Positions 42,163 through 50,777 of a DNA stretch of 64,000 nucleotides are shown piece by piece. Below the pieces are notes generated by a model. It did not search any database and was not told the DNA's origin. It saw nothing but the letters and a program-made list of their open reading frames with translations. Each line of letters opens with the position of its first letter. Positions within the stretch are counted from its first letter, which is position 1. Source of the DNA: a virus; the IMG/VR virus record IMGVR_UViG_3300032326_001134, positions 51,111 to 115,110 of that record; one strand, written 5' to 3'. The translations under genes and the position numbers were made by a program.

Positions 42163-45100
42163 TGAGCTTTGTACACTTACATGTTCATTCATACTACTCC
42201 CTAATGGACGGACTAAATTCCCCAGAAGAATTATGTCAGGCAGCATTAGATGCTGGACAAACATCAATTGCTATTACAGACCATGGAACTTTATCTTCAC
42301 ATAGAGAAATGCAAATTGCTGCAAAGAAGCTTGGTATAAAGCCAATCCTTGGAGTAGAAGCATACATTTCTCCAACAGATAGATTCGACAGATCTTCAAA
42401 AACAGATAAATCTATTCAGGCTTATAACCACATAATATTGCTAGCAAAAAATAAAAAGGGATTAAAAAATATTAACACTCTCCAAGAGCTTGCTTGGAAT
42501 GAAGGCTTCTATCATAAGCCAAGAATTGACAGGGAGATTTTAAATGATTACAGCGAAGGTATTATCGTTCTTAGCGGATGTCTTAATGGACTCATTAGTA
42601 AGGCTATCGATAAAGGTAACATGGAGGAAGCAGAACTTCTTCTCAAAGGCTTTAAACAAACTTTCGGACAAGATTTTTACGTGGAAGTGCAATCACATAA
42701 CCCTGTGGAGATCAACTCCGCCCTTCTAGATCTAGCAGATAAGCTTGGAATTAAATCGGTAGCAACAGGTGATGCTCACTTTGCTAAAGGTGAGGATAAA
42801 GTTTTAGAAGAAGCAATGTTAATTCTCTCTACATCTCCTAAATCTGATAAAGATGCGGACTTTGAAATGTCTAGGAATATGAATAACATGTTAGACAGAT
42901 TTAATTATCTTTATCCTGAACGTAGAATTTCATTCCAGGACTATAATTTATTTATTCAATCACGTTCTGAAATTGAGGCGGACTTTAATAAGGCTGGAAT
43001 TACCCGTACAGATATATATGAGAATACTATAGAAATAGCCAATAAAATTGGAGAATACGATTTTAACGTAGGTCTAGACCTACTTCCAGTACCCAAGACG
43101 GATGCCGACGAAAAGTTGTCTCAAATGGCCCTAGAAGGCCTTAAAAGGCTATCCCTAGACCAAGACAAGGTCTATATTGATAGATTAGAAGAAGAGTTAT
43201 CTATAATTAAAGATAAATCTTTTGCCTCATATTTCTTAGTGGTCGCAGACATGATTAATTGGGCTAAGGATAATAATATTATGGTGGGCCCTGGTCGAGG
43301 TTCTGCAGCTGGATCTTTAGTTTGTTATTCATTAGGCATTACAGATGTTGATCCAATAGAATATGACCTGCTGTTCTTCCGCTTTATCAACCCAGAGCGT
43401 AACGACTTCCCAGATATTGACACAGACTTCGAGGATCGCCGTCGCAAAGAAGTTAAAGACTATCTTAAAAAGAAATTTAAGCACGTAGCATCTATTTCAA
43501 CATATACTTATTTTAAAGATAAAGGTGTAATTAGAGATGCTGCCCGTGTCTTTATGGTTCCATTACAGGATGTAAATCGTGCAATGAAGTCAATTGATAC
43601 ATTTGAAGACTTTATGGAATCTCCTAATACAAAAGAATTTAGAATGAAGTATCCTGAAGTTGTATGGCTTGCTGAAAGACTTCGTGGAAAAATTAGAAGC
43701 GTTGGAGTCCATGCTGCTGGAGTTGTAGTTGCAAAAGATGATTTAAGAAATTTTGCTCCAATTGAGTCTCGTGAAGATGCACAAGATAAAGTTTCTGGCA
43801 GGATACCAGTAGTCGCATACGATATGGATACGGTAGCAGATATTGGATTAATTAAACTAGATGCACTTGGTCTAAAGACATTATCTGTAATCTCAGACAC
43901 ATTGAAAGCAATTAAAGAGAGACACAATAAAGAGATTGTGTTATCTGATTTGCCATTTGACGACCTAGATGTTTATAAAACATTAAGCGAAGGATACACC
44001 AAGGGAGTCTTTCAGGCTGAAGCTACACCATATACAAACTTATTAATTAAAATGGGTGTCGATAAGTTTGAAGATCTCGCTGCATCAAATGCTTTGGTTA
44101 GACCAGGAGCAATGAATACGGTTGGTGCTTCCTACATTAATAGAAAGCACGGACGAGAAGCTGTTAGCTATGTTCATGAAATCATGAAGCCATTTACAGA
44201 AAATACATATGGGGTTATCATATATCAAGAACAGGTTATGCAAGCCTGTGTGCACCTAGGAGGAATGTCCTGGTCAGAAGCTGACAAGGTACGTAAGATT
44301 ATTGGAAAGAAGAAAGATGCAAAAGAATTCGACCAGTTCAAGGATCAATTTATTGATGGAGCTTCAAAACACATTTCTAAGAAAAAGGCCGAATCGTTAT
44401 GGCATGACTTCGAGGCTCATGCTGGCTATTCTTTTAACCGTAGCCATGCTGTTGCTTATTCCATGCTTAGTTATTATACGGCTTGGCTTAAGCACTATTA
44501 CCCACTTGAATTCATTTTTTCTATTCTTAAAAATGAAAATGATAAAGATAAAAGAACAGAGTATTTGATTGAGGCTAAAAGATTAAATCTTAAAATTTTA
44601 TTGCCACACATCAATGAATCAGAGTTGTATTTTTCTCTTAAAGAAAATGCAATTCAATTTGGCTTGGCTGAAGTTAAATTTATTTCTGACAGCATAGCCA
44701 ATAAAATAATAGAAAAGAGACCATATGAAACTTACTCAGAATTTATTCAAAAGGCGTCTGCCAAGGGTAGCGGTATTAACAGCAGGGCCATTGCTGCTCT
44801 TAATAACATTGGTGGGGCTGCTTTTGAGGATAATAAGCGTAGTGGCAAAGAAAAAGAAAACTACTACGAATACCTAGGAATACCAACGTTTAACATAGAC
44901 CTGCCACCAAGAATTAAAGCTCAAGCAAGACCAATTCAAGACTTTGACGACTTAGGATCATTTCCAGTATTTGGAATGGTTAAGAGTATAAAAAGAGGAA
45001 CTGGTTGGGCTAGGGTAGAACTTGTTGATGAAACTGGGTCAATCGGACTGTTTCATAATGAGCAAACACAAATTGAAACAGGACAAATGTATTTTATTCT

Positions 45101-45428
45101 TGTTGGAGACAATAGAATTGCAAGATACATTAAGGTAAATGAAATTGATCCAAATGGTTCTGATTTATTTGTAGATTACCTATACAGAAAAGAATACGAT
45201 ATGGAAGATGATGAAATGATGGTAATTAATTTTAATCCATATAAAACAAAAGCTGGAAAAACAATGGCTCACATTGTTATGACAAATAAAAATAAAGAAT
45301 TGCAACGTGCAATTGCTTTCCCAACAATGTATTCAAAGGTGCTTGGCAGAATGCGTGAGGGAATGAAATGTAAACCAGTTCTTTCTAAATTAGAAGATGG
45401 AACATTAATGATAAAGGAAATAAAATGA
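42162..45428 (+). CDS. dnaE: DNA polymerase III alpha subunit
   Basis: The 1088 aa protein begins with a PHP domain (FVHLHVHSYYSLMDGLN, DHGT at 40-50, GDAHF near 203). The polymerase core has GPGRGSAAGSLVCYSLGI near 371 and the catalytic DFPDIDTDFEDRRR near 413. Helix-hairpin-helix-type sequences and an OB-fold (about 920-1000, FPVFGMVKSIKRGTGWARVE) follow. It should be the replicative polymerase. ATG 42162 shares bases with the previous stop and has GGAGG upstream. DnaE-type polymerases are common in actinophages and spare the phage from using the host's. Confidence 0.95.
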   Translation: MSFVHLHVHSYYSLMDGLNSPEELCQAALDAGQTSIAITDHGTLSSHREMQIAAKKLGIKPILGVEAYISPTDRFDRSSKTDKSIQAYNHIILLAKNKKGLKNINTLQELAWNEGFYHKPRIDREILNDYSEGIIVLSGCLNGLISKAIDKGNMEEAELLLKGFKQTFGQDFYVEVQSHNPVEINSALLDLADKLGIKSVATGDAHFAKGEDKVLEEAMLILSTSPKSDKDADFEMSRNMNNMLDRFNYLYPERRISFQDYNLFIQSRSEIEADFNKAGITRTDIYENTIEIANKIGEYDFNVGLDLLPVPKTDADEKLSQMALEGLKRLSLDQDKVYIDRLEEELSIIKDKSFASYFLVVADMINWAKDNNIMVGPGRGSAAGSLVCYSLGITDVDPIEYDLLFFRFINPERNDFPDIDTDFEDRRRKEVKDYLKKKFKHVASISTYTYFKDKGVIRDAARVFMVPLQDVNRAMKSIDTFEDFMESPNTKEFRMKYPEVVWLAERLRGKIRSVGVHAAGVVVAKDDLRNFAPIESREDAQDKVSGRIPVVAYDMDTVADIGLIKLDALGLKTLSVISDTLKAIKERHNKEIVLSDLPFDDLDVYKTLSEGYTKGVFQAEATPYTNLLIKMGVDKFEDLAASNALVRPGAMNTVGASYINRKHGREAVSYVHEIMKPFTENTYGVIIYQEQVMQACVHLGGMSWSEADKVRKIIGKKKDAKEFDQFKDQFIDGASKHISKKKAESLWHDFEAHAGYSFNRSHAVAYSMLSYYTAWLKHYYPLEFIFSILKNENDKDKRTEYLIEAKRLNLKILLPHINESELYFSLKENAIQFGLAEVKFISDSIANKIIEKRPYETYSEFIQKASAKGSGINSRAIAALNNIGGAAFEDNKRSGKEKENYYEYLGIPTFNIDLPPRIKAQARPIQDFDDLGSFPVFGMVKSIKRGTGWARVELVDETGSIGLFHNEQTQIETGQMYFILVGDNRIARYIKVNEIDPNGSDLFVDYLYRKEYDMEDDEMMVINFNPYKTKAGKTMAHIVMTNKNKELQRAIAFPTMYSKVLGRMREGMKCKPVLSKLEDGTLMIKEIK

Positions 45429-45664
45429 GTAGAACACCAACAGAAGTATATCAAGCAATGAATGCTTCTAATATTTTAGTTGCAATCTTGCGCTCTCAAA
45501 AAAATGTATCTGTCCCTTTAAATGTATTTTTAGAGGCGTCTAATGAAGATCAACAATTAAATGTTGAATATAATGAAGAAACGTCTTCATTTGTATTCCA
45601 GTTAAAGGAGAAAATTGAGCAACCTAATAATCAAGAGAATGCTGAGCCAGATTCAGATGAATAA
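45425..45664 (+). CDS. Small acidic protein after the polymerase, 79 aa
   Basis: An AAAGGAAA site and ATGA overlap with the polymerase stop support the start. The N-terminal helix (TPTEVYQAMNASNILVAILR) is followed by a strand pair and an acidic C-terminus (PNNQENAEPDSDE). The end overlaps the next gene. It may be a polymerase-linked factor, but there is no motif to prove it. Confidence 0.65.
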   Translation: MSRTPTEVYQAMNASNILVAILRSQKNVSVPLNVFLEASNEDQQLNVEYNEETSSFVFQLKEKIEQPNNQENAEPDSDE

Positions 45665-45998
45665 CCTAGTTACAGATTATGGCTTAGATGCCTTGTCCGC
45701 AGTGCTTCACGAAAATGCTAAAGAAAAAGGTTTTTGGGATGGAGACTATTCTCATGACAAAATTGGAAATAAGCTTGCCCTAGTCCACTCAGAGGTAACA
45801 GAAGTTTTAGAGGCAATTAGAAAAAATAAAGGATCAGAAGAAATTGTAGAAGAAATAGCTGATATTATTATTCGAATTTTAGATGTATATGCAGCAATGA
45901 AAAATGAAGATCAAATTCTTCATAGTTTAGATGAAATATTAGAAAGTAAAATTAATAAAAATAAAGAGAGAGCAAGGCTACACGGAAATTTGTTTTAA
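45615..45998 (+). CDS. MazG-like nucleotide pyrophosphohydrolase
   Basis: The protein has the MazG/all-alpha NTP-PPase pattern: a helix with LALVHSEVTEVLEAIRKNKG (metal-binding Glu) and EEIVEEIADIIIRILDVYAA with E-x2-D acidic residues. The TTG at 45615 has an AAAGGAG site four bases upstream and gives 127 aa; ATG 45657 would give 113 aa and lacks such a site. MazG-type enzymes remove NTPs or lower alarmones and are frequent in phages. It precedes recA with its own -10 box. Confidence 0.85.
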   Translation: MSNLIIKRMLSQIQMNNLVTDYGLDALSAVLHENAKEKGFWDGDYSHDKIGNKLALVHSEVTEVLEAIRKNKGSEEIVEEIADIIIRILDVYAAMKNEDQILHSLDEILESKINKNKERARLHGNLF

Positions 45999-46007
45999 TG
46001 CTATAAT
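45999..46007 (+). promoter_or_regulatory. Extended -10 promoter of recA
   Basis: TGCTATAAT (45999-46007) starts right after the MazG stop codon, 22 bases before the recA ATG at 46030. The leader has AGAGAAAG as a weak ribosome binding site. Confidence 0.6.
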
Positions 46008-46029
46008 AAACCAATAGAGAAAGAATTCA

Positions 46030-47034
46030 ATGACAATTTTAATAGATGATATATTAGCAAAACTAGATCCAAAAACAAGAGCAAGAGTCCAATCAGCACA
46101 AAACATTATTGTTGAAAAACAAAAAACGCCAAGTATTGGATTAAACATGGCCCTTCGTGGAGGGCTTGGATACGGCAGACAAGTACTTGTATGGGGAAAT
46201 AAGTCTGCTGGAAAATCCTCCTTCTGCCTACAGATGATAGCCCTTGCTCAAAAAGAAGGAAAAACTTGTGCATGGATTGATGCTGAAGCATCCTATGATC
46301 AATCTTGGGCAGAGTCCCTTGGAGTAGATTCATCTAAATTAATTTATTCACCAGCAAAAACAGTTAATGATATGGTTGATGTTGGCGTAAAGCTTATGGA
46401 GGCTGGAGTAGATATGATCGTCGTTGATTCTATATCTGCATTGCTTCCTGGAATTTATTTTGAAAAAGATGGAAATGAAATGAAAGATTTGCAGGACACA
46501 AAGCAAATAGGCGCTGAAGCAAAGGATATGACCCACGCAGTCAAAATGTTAAACTATGCAAACAAAAACACACTACTTGTACTTATCTCACAACAACGAA
46601 ATCAGTTTGGATCTATGCATGCTAGTCACATCCCCACAGGTGGCATGGCAGTCAAGTTCTTTTCTTCCACCGTCATTAAGCTCTGGTCGTCTGAGGCTGA
46701 GGCGAATGCTATTAAAGCTGGGGTTAAAGTTGGCGACAAAATCATTGAACAAAGAGTTGGAAGACCAGTTAACTGGATTATTGATTACAACAAACTTGGC
46801 CCCCCAAATCTATCAGGACAATACGACTTTTATTACCAAGGGGAATCTCTTGGTGTAGACGGCATAGGCGAAACCCTAGACGTTGCAGAAATGTGTGGAG
46901 TTGTAGAAAAAGGTGGAGCTTGGTATACGGTAAATGGAGAGCGTTTTCAAGGACGTGCAAAAGCCGTAGCATACTTAAGAGAAAACCCAAATGTTGTAGA
47001 AATATTAATTGGGGAGATAAATGCCAGATCTTAA
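46030..47034 (+). CDS. recA: RecA-type recombinase
   Basis: The 334 aa protein has Walker A GNKSAGKSS (56-64), a Walker B MIVVDSISALLPG near 138, a NTLLVLISQQRNQFG-type L2-near element and a C-terminal hub region. It should pair and exchange DNA strands, with the gp32-like SSB as partner. RecA-like proteins of phages in the actinobacteria are often of this shorter form. It overlaps the next small gene by 14 bp. Confidence 0.92.
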   Translation: MTILIDDILAKLDPKTRARVQSAQNIIVEKQKTPSIGLNMALRGGLGYGRQVLVWGNKSAGKSSFCLQMIALAQKEGKTCAWIDAEASYDQSWAESLGVDSSKLIYSPAKTVNDMVDVGVKLMEAGVDMIVVDSISALLPGIYFEKDGNEMKDLQDTKQIGAEAKDMTHAVKMLNYANKNTLLVLISQQRNQFGSMHASHIPTGGMAVKFFSSTVIKLWSSEAEANAIKAGVKVGDKIIEQRVGRPVNWIIDYNKLGPPNLSGQYDFYYQGESLGVDGIGETLDVAEMCGVVEKGGAWYTVNGERFQGRAKAVAYLRENPNVVEILIGEINARS

Positions 47035-47209
47035 TGAGTTTTTTCACAAACCAGAAATTCTTCATAAAGCAGATCTTGAAAAAATAACTGGAGTTAAGCC
47101 ATGCTCCAAATGTAAAAAAGATGCAGAAGAAGCTTTTTGGGACCCATCAACATTAACAATGAGTTGGAAGTGTCCAGAAGGACACGACAATCAGTATAGG
47201 GTTAACTAA
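47021..47209 (+). CDS. Zinc-ribbon protein, 62 aa
   Basis: Cys-x2-Cys (KPCSKCKKD at 27-31) and a later Cys...His (WKCPEGHDNQ) suggest a small zinc ribbon. The start overlaps recA, the stop overlaps the next ATG (TAATG), and GGGAGA acts as ribosome binding site. It may aid the recombination proteins or bind DNA; nothing more can be said. Confidence 0.7.
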   Translation: MPDLNEFFHKPEILHKADLEKITGVKPCSKCKKDAEEAFWDPSTLTMSWKCPEGHDNQYRVN

Positions 47210-47520
47210 TGTCTGAAAGATCTGAAGTTAAACGTGATGGCGCTAAAGCTCAAAAAAATAGCGGACGAGGAGACTACCAAAAAGGTGACGCCAAATGGAA
47301 TCAGTTTCTTGTAGACTATAAAGAAGCATCGTCATCCTTTACTCTAAACAAGACGGTCTGGTCTAAAATATGCACAGATACCTTTAAGGTAAGTAGGGAC
47401 ATGCACCCAGCTTTAAAAATTATTATTGGCACAGAGTCTAAGGTTAGATTAGGTATAATTGAATGGTCTATTTTAGAAGAGTTAATTAATTGTTGGGAGG
47501 AAAATAATGGGAAACAATAA
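47209..47520 (+). CDS. Putative PD-(D/E)XK-type nuclease or resolvase-like protein
   Basis: In this 103 aa protein the block KNSGRGDYQKGDAKWNQFLV then DYKEA contains Asp27 and Asp36-Tyr-Lys38, spaced like the catalytic residues of PD-(D/E)XK nucleases of the Hjc type. The C-terminal half (VRLGIIEWSILEELINCW) forms the final strand and helix. Proteins with the same GRGxxxKGD block recur in phages, with unknown activity as far as I know. Location between recA and the Cas4-like nuclease fits DNA repair. The assignment comes from motif spacing only. Confidence 0.55.
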   Translation: MSERSEVKRDGAKAQKNSGRGDYQKGDAKWNQFLVDYKEASSSFTLNKTVWSKICTDTFKVSRDMHPALKIIIGTESKVRLGIIEWSILEELINCWEENNGKQ

Positions 47521-47638
47521 TAAAATACCTTTTAACGAAACAATTATTAAAAATGGTAGAATTATTAGATTAAGAAAAGACGGATCAGTAAAAGCAGATC
47601 TTGGTCCATATATAAAAAAGGAGAAAAAGCAAAAATGA
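47507..47638 (+). CDS. Small basic protein, 43 aa
   Basis: TGGGAGG precedes the ATG by seven bases. The peptide (FNETIIKNGRIIRLRKDGSV, ending KKEKKQK) is basic. It overlaps both neighbours (14 bp and ATGA). The good ribosome binding site and the coupled ends make a real gene likely, though too short for most gene finders. It could bind nucleic acid through the Lys/Arg-rich part. Confidence 0.6.
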   Translation: MGNNNKIPFNETIIKNGRIIRLRKDGSVKADLGPYIKKEKKQK

Positions 47639-47739
47639 TTAAATTTCTTTTTGGAGTTCTTTTTGGATTTGTAATTGCATACCCATTGGGACTATGGGCT
47701 GGATATTATACCGATTGGGTAAATAGAGATGGAAAATAA
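47635..47739 (+). CDS. Single-pass membrane peptide, 34 aa
   Basis: The frame starts in the stop of the previous gene with AAAAAGGAG upstream. It encodes one hydrophobic helix (FLFGVLFGFVIAYPLGLWAG) followed by a short charged tail ending in NRDGK, so it is membrane-inserted. A holin is conceivable by topology alone, but its place among DNA repair and cobalamin genes does not suggest lysis. Confidence 0.6.
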   Translation: MIKFLFGVLFGFVIAYPLGLWAGYYTDWVNRDGK

Positions 47740-48076
47740 AACTGAGTCAAAAAATACTCTAGAGTTAATTAGCGATATTACAGAATTTAACGATCTTCAT
47801 AAGTTTATGAATGACGAGCACCTAGATAAAGCTTTAGCAATTGTAGTAAAGCTTTTAATGAATCCAGATGTTCCTTCTGCAAAATCTCCGATGCTTATTA
47901 TGGAGCTTCAAGCAATGTCTACTAAGTTTGCCGTACTCGCTTCATACTATTCTACTATTGCAAAAGATAAAGCTGGAACTGAAAACAATAATAAAAAAAA
48001 CGTTTACTATTCATTAAAAGAGTCTATAGACAAACTAGTAGATGCACTTAAATATGTAGTTAGGTATAATTCATGA
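47729..48076 (+). CDS. Helical phage protein of unknown function, 115 aa
   Basis: The protein is all-helical: FNDLHKFMNDEHLDKALAIV, MLIMELQAMSTKFAVLASYY, then NVYYSLKESIDKLVDALKYV. The last helix and the size bring to mind small recombination mediators, and the gene is near recA and ssb, but I see no proven motif. The start overlaps the membrane peptide by 11 bp and the end overlaps the secreted protein gene as ATGA. Confidence 0.65.
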   Translation: MENKTESKNTLELISDITEFNDLHKFMNDEHLDKALAIVVKLLMNPDVPSAKSPMLIMELQAMSTKFAVLASYYSTIAKDKAGTENNNKKNVYYSLKESIDKLVDALKYVVRYNS

Positions 48077-48522
48077 GAAATAGATTAGTTATATCTTTCT
48101 TTGTAATAGTTTTATCTGCATTTACAATACAAGCATTTGGAGTAAAACCTTCTTGTATTAATCTATATGTAGACTACGGATCTCTTGATAATAAAAAGAA
48201 AATAAATGAATGTATAGATCAAGACAATATAAATGCATTAGATTTTATAAAACAAGCTGGATACACCACAGAAGGAACTATCAAATACGGCGATGCCGTT
48301 CTATGCAGATTTAATGGCCTACCATCCAATAAAGAAGAATCTTGCAGTGAGATGCCACCAGAAAATGCTTACTGGGCAGTTATTATAAAAAAGAAACAGA
48401 CTCTTCTTTTACCAAGAAATGAATGGGGCTGGGCAGAAAAAGCAATAAATGAAACTTATTTGTCTGCTGGGGACAGTATAGGATTAGTTTTTTCAACTAA
48501 CGGAGATTTAAGATGGCCTTAA
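48073..48522 (+). CDS. Secreted transcobalamin-like (DUF4430-type) protein
   Basis: The 149 aa protein starts with a signal peptide (MRNRLVISFFVIVLSAFTIQ, then AFG). The mature part has INLYVDYGSL, ALDFIKQAGYTTEGT, VLCRFNGLPS and MPPENAYWAVI, ending with a WGWAEKAIN...GDSIGLVFS segment. The order follows secreted actinobacterial proteins of the DUF4430 (transcobalamin C-terminal-like) group that, as I recall, lie near ECF cobalamin transport genes. Two cysteine pairs may form disulfides. Two genes on lies a cobalamin adenosyltransferase, which supports a B12 role. The family call is from memory of the pattern, not a search. Confidence 0.68.
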   Translation: MRNRLVISFFVIVLSAFTIQAFGVKPSCINLYVDYGSLDNKKKINECIDQDNINALDFIKQAGYTTEGTIKYGDAVLCRFNGLPSNKEESCSEMPPENAYWAVIIKKKQTLLLPRNEWGWAEKAINETYLSAGDSIGLVFSTNGDLRWP

Positions 48523-48659
48523 ATTTATTAGATAAACCAGACAAAGTAAAAAATAAAATATCGATACTTTACACAATTCAATTAACGGCTACCATATTTT
48601 TAATGTATGTTGTCAATAAAATTGGAATCGATATTTGGAGAGCAATTAAGGGACATTAA
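48513..48659 (+). CDS. Small membrane protein between the two cobalamin-linked genes, 48 aa
   Basis: The ATG lies 10 bp inside the secreted protein gene and the stop overlaps the adenosyltransferase start (TAATG). It has a charged N-terminus and one membrane helix (LYTIQLTATIFLMYVVNKIG). Strict overlap on both sides suggests a working partner of the cobalamin pair. It has no recognisable transporter motif. Confidence 0.62.
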   Translation: MALNLLDKPDKVKNKISILYTIQLTATIFLMYVVNKIGIDIWRAIKGH

Positions 48660-49156
48660 TGGTCATACTAAGTAAAATTTATACTAAAACTGGTGACGAT
48701 GGGCAAACTTCTAACGCTAATAACGAAAGGGTGTCTAAGACTAGCCCTATAATGGAAGCAATAGGTGCTGTAGATGAAGCTAACTCTGCTATTGGAATGG
48801 CAACCGATGAGTATAATGATGTTATTGAGAGAGTTCAGAGCGACTTATTTGATCTTGGTGCAGAGCTTGCAGGTGCCCCAACAATAACAATATCTGAAAA
48901 CAGAGTGACATATTTAGAAAATGTAATTGATGACTACAATGAATATCTAGAGCCTCTAAGATCTTTTGTTTTACCAACAGGTCCACTGCACAATGCAAGG
49001 ACTGTTGTAAGAAGGGCAGAGCGTGAGGTTTGGAAGATAGAAAATGTAAATCCAAACATTGCTAAGTATTTAAATCGTCTATCAGACCTATTGTTTGTTA
49101 TGGCTAGATATCACAATAAAGGAAAAGAAAAAATGTGGGTTCCAAACAATGGGTAG
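48659..49156 (+). CDS. pduO: Cob(I)alamin adenosyltransferase, PduO type
   Basis: The 165 aa protein has the PduO signature: N-terminal KIYTKTGDDGQTS, then MEAIGAVDEANSAIGMA, QSDLFDLGAELAG, FVLPTGPLHNARTVVRRAER with catalytic-region Arg/Glu and YLNRLSDLLFVMARY at the end. It transfers adenosine from ATP to cob(I)alamin to make coenzyme B12, needed by class II ribonucleotide reductase and mutases. It is slightly shorter than bacterial homologues but all blocks are present. I know of few phage cases with such a gene. A class II reductase of host or phage is the likely user. Confidence 0.9.
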   Translation: MVILSKIYTKTGDDGQTSNANNERVSKTSPIMEAIGAVDEANSAIGMATDEYNDVIERVQSDLFDLGAELAGAPTITISENRVTYLENVIDDYNEYLEPLRSFVLPTGPLHNARTVVRRAEREVWKIENVNPNIAKYLNRLSDLLFVMARYHNKGKEKMWVPNNG

Positions 49157-49925
49157 AGATATAGTTAAAAATTTAAAATTTAAAAAATCATCTGGCAACT
49201 TCGACCCAGAAGTGTTTGCAAGGATGCTTGATGATGCATACTTGGCTACAAAAAGAGAAGATGCAATTACAACAAAGACCTCGTTTAGCCCCAGCTCTTT
49301 AGGGTATGGCCACGGAAACTGTCCAAGGTATTGGTACTTGGCATTTAGTGGAGTTATGTTTATTAATGATAATGATTCAATTGCTATTGCTAATATGGCT
49401 CAGGGAACACAGGCTCACGAAAGACTACAAAATCTAATAAAGACTATGCCTAACTTTGTTGCCGAAGAGCAGGAAATTAAAAATGAATATCCGCCAATCA
49501 GGGGATTTATTGACCTTGTTATGGATTGGAATGGAGAAAAGGTAATTGGAGAAATTAAAACTGCAAAGCAGGAGGTTTGGGATACCCGCCAAGCAGAAAT
49601 GAAATCATCAGCAAATCACATGCTACAATTACTTACATATATGAAATTAACTGACGCCAAAGAGGGATTCTTTTTATATGAGAACAAAAATACACAAGAG
49701 GTAGTAGTCATCCCAGTTGCAATGAACGATAGAAATAAAAAGATTATTGATGATACATTTACATGGATGTGCGAGGTGTGGGATAACTTTAAAGACGGAG
49801 ACCTCCCAATGAGATCATTTACTAAATCAACATCTTCTTGTAAGTATTGCCCAGCAAAAGAGGCATGTTGGTCTATGGAAACTGGCACTGTTCAAATTGA
49901 AAAGTTTGAGGTTCCCAAAATATGA
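49149..49925 (+). CDS. Cas4/RecB-like PD-(D/E)XK exonuclease with Fe-S cluster
   Basis: ATG 49149 overlaps the upstream stop by 8 bp; a longer frame from 49095 is less likely. The 258 aa protein has Cys58 (GNCPRYW), His90, Asp122 (RGFIDLVMD), Glu135-x-Lys137 (GEIKTAK), a QLLTY motif and Cys231/Cys234/Cys240 (CKYCPAKEAC), all the residues of the nuclease site and the four-cysteine 4Fe-4S cluster of Cas4-like enzymes. No CRISPR array is seen, so it is a recombination or replication nuclease. It works next to RecA and the RuvC-like protein. Confidence 0.9.
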   Translation: MGRDIVKNLKFKKSSGNFDPEVFARMLDDAYLATKREDAITTKTSFSPSSLGYGHGNCPRYWYLAFSGVMFINDNDSIAIANMAQGTQAHERLQNLIKTMPNFVAEEQEIKNEYPPIRGFIDLVMDWNGEKVIGEIKTAKQEVWDTRQAEMKSSANHMLQLLTYMKLTDAKEGFFLYENKNTQEVVVIPVAMNDRNKKIIDDTFTWMCEVWDNFKDGDLPMRSFTKSTSSCKYCPAKEACWSMETGTVQIEKFEVPKI

Positions 49926-50200
49926 TTTGCTCTAATACAGAGTGTGCAAAAGATTTTAATCCAAAAACACATAATCAAAAATACTGTAACGAGCAATGTT
50001 GCAGAGTTGCGACAAATCGTAAGATTATGGAAAAATATTATGAAAAAAAGGCAATTAAAAATGGGGCAGAAAGATCCTGTAAATTTTGCAAAACAAAATT
50101 AAGTAGATACAATCAATTATCGGTATGCTCTACTTGTGAAAAAAACTTAAATAATGAAAGCAAAAAAATGATATGGAGCATACTAAGTGAACTTAGCTAG
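49922..50200 (+). CDS. Double zinc-finger protein, 92 aa
   Basis: Two metal sites are visible: ICSNTECAKDF then QKYCNEQCC, and SCKFCKTKL then VCSTCEKN. The first resembles the short treble-clef finger seen before some phage endonucleases; the second is a CxxC/CxxC ribbon. The ATG overlaps the nuclease stop and the gene ends 14 bp inside the RuvC-like gene. A DNA-binding role beside the nucleases is likely. Confidence 0.72.
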   Translation: MICSNTECAKDFNPKTHNQKYCNEQCCRVATNRKIMEKYYEKKAIKNGAERSCKFCKTKLSRYNQLSVCSTCEKNLNNESKKMIWSILSELS

Positions 50201-50753
50201 TTTGGTAAAAACAAAAGCGCATAAAGTTCTTGGTATAGATGCCTCTACTAATTCCGTTGCGTTTTGTTTAATGGAAAACGATACCCCATTAAAATGGGGT
50301 AAAATTGAATTTACTGGATCAGACATATTTGAAAAAATTCATGACGCCAAAAACAAAATGAATGCAATGCTTGATGAATTAAAAGCTGATTATATTGTAG
50401 TAGAGGGAGCGATACTTGTCAGATCTCCAGATGCTGTGATAAAATTGTCTTATGTCTATGGAGTTGTTATTGCTGAGCTTATGTCTACTGGTGCTAAGGT
50501 TATTACAATTAGCCCATCCTCGTGGCAGGCATATATTGGTAACAAAAATCCAACGAAAGATGAAAAAGCTGGGATTAGATTAAAAAATCCAGGGTATGCA
50601 GATTCTTGGTATAAAACTCAATTAAGAAATATGCGTAAACAAAGAACGGTAGATTACTTTAATAAGAAGTATAGTCTATCGTTAAATGATTTTGACGTAG
50701 CAGATGCATTTGGTATTGCTCATTATTCTAATGAAGTTTTAACAAAGAGATGA
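50187..50753 (+). CDS. ruvC: RuvC-like Holliday junction resolvase
   Basis: GTG start at 50187. The 188 aa protein has the RNase H-like acidic residues Asp18 (VLGIDAST), Glu73 (IVVEGA) and Asp173 (DVADAFGIAHY), plus a VYGVVIAELMSTGAKVITIS helix-strand of RuvC. It would cleave branched DNA before packaging. The insertion with RLKNPGYADSWYKTQLRNMR is longer than in bacterial RuvC. It belongs to the recombination group with RecA and the Cas4-like nuclease. Confidence 0.88.
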   Translation: MNLASLVKTKAHKVLGIDASTNSVAFCLMENDTPLKWGKIEFTGSDIFEKIHDAKNKMNAMLDELKADYIVVEGAILVRSPDAVIKLSYVYGVVIAELMSTGAKVITISPSSWQAYIGNKNPTKDEKAGIRLKNPGYADSWYKTQLRNMRKQRTVDYFNKKYSLSLNDFDVADAFGIAHYSNEVLTKR

Positions 50754-50777
50754 TAGTAAATATGAAAGAGGTAGACA

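Noticed and set aside
49149-49925. Cas4-like gene as part of a CRISPR-Cas system
   Set aside because: No cas1/cas2 or array is present; phage Cas4-like nucleases near RecA and RuvC are normally recombination enzymes.
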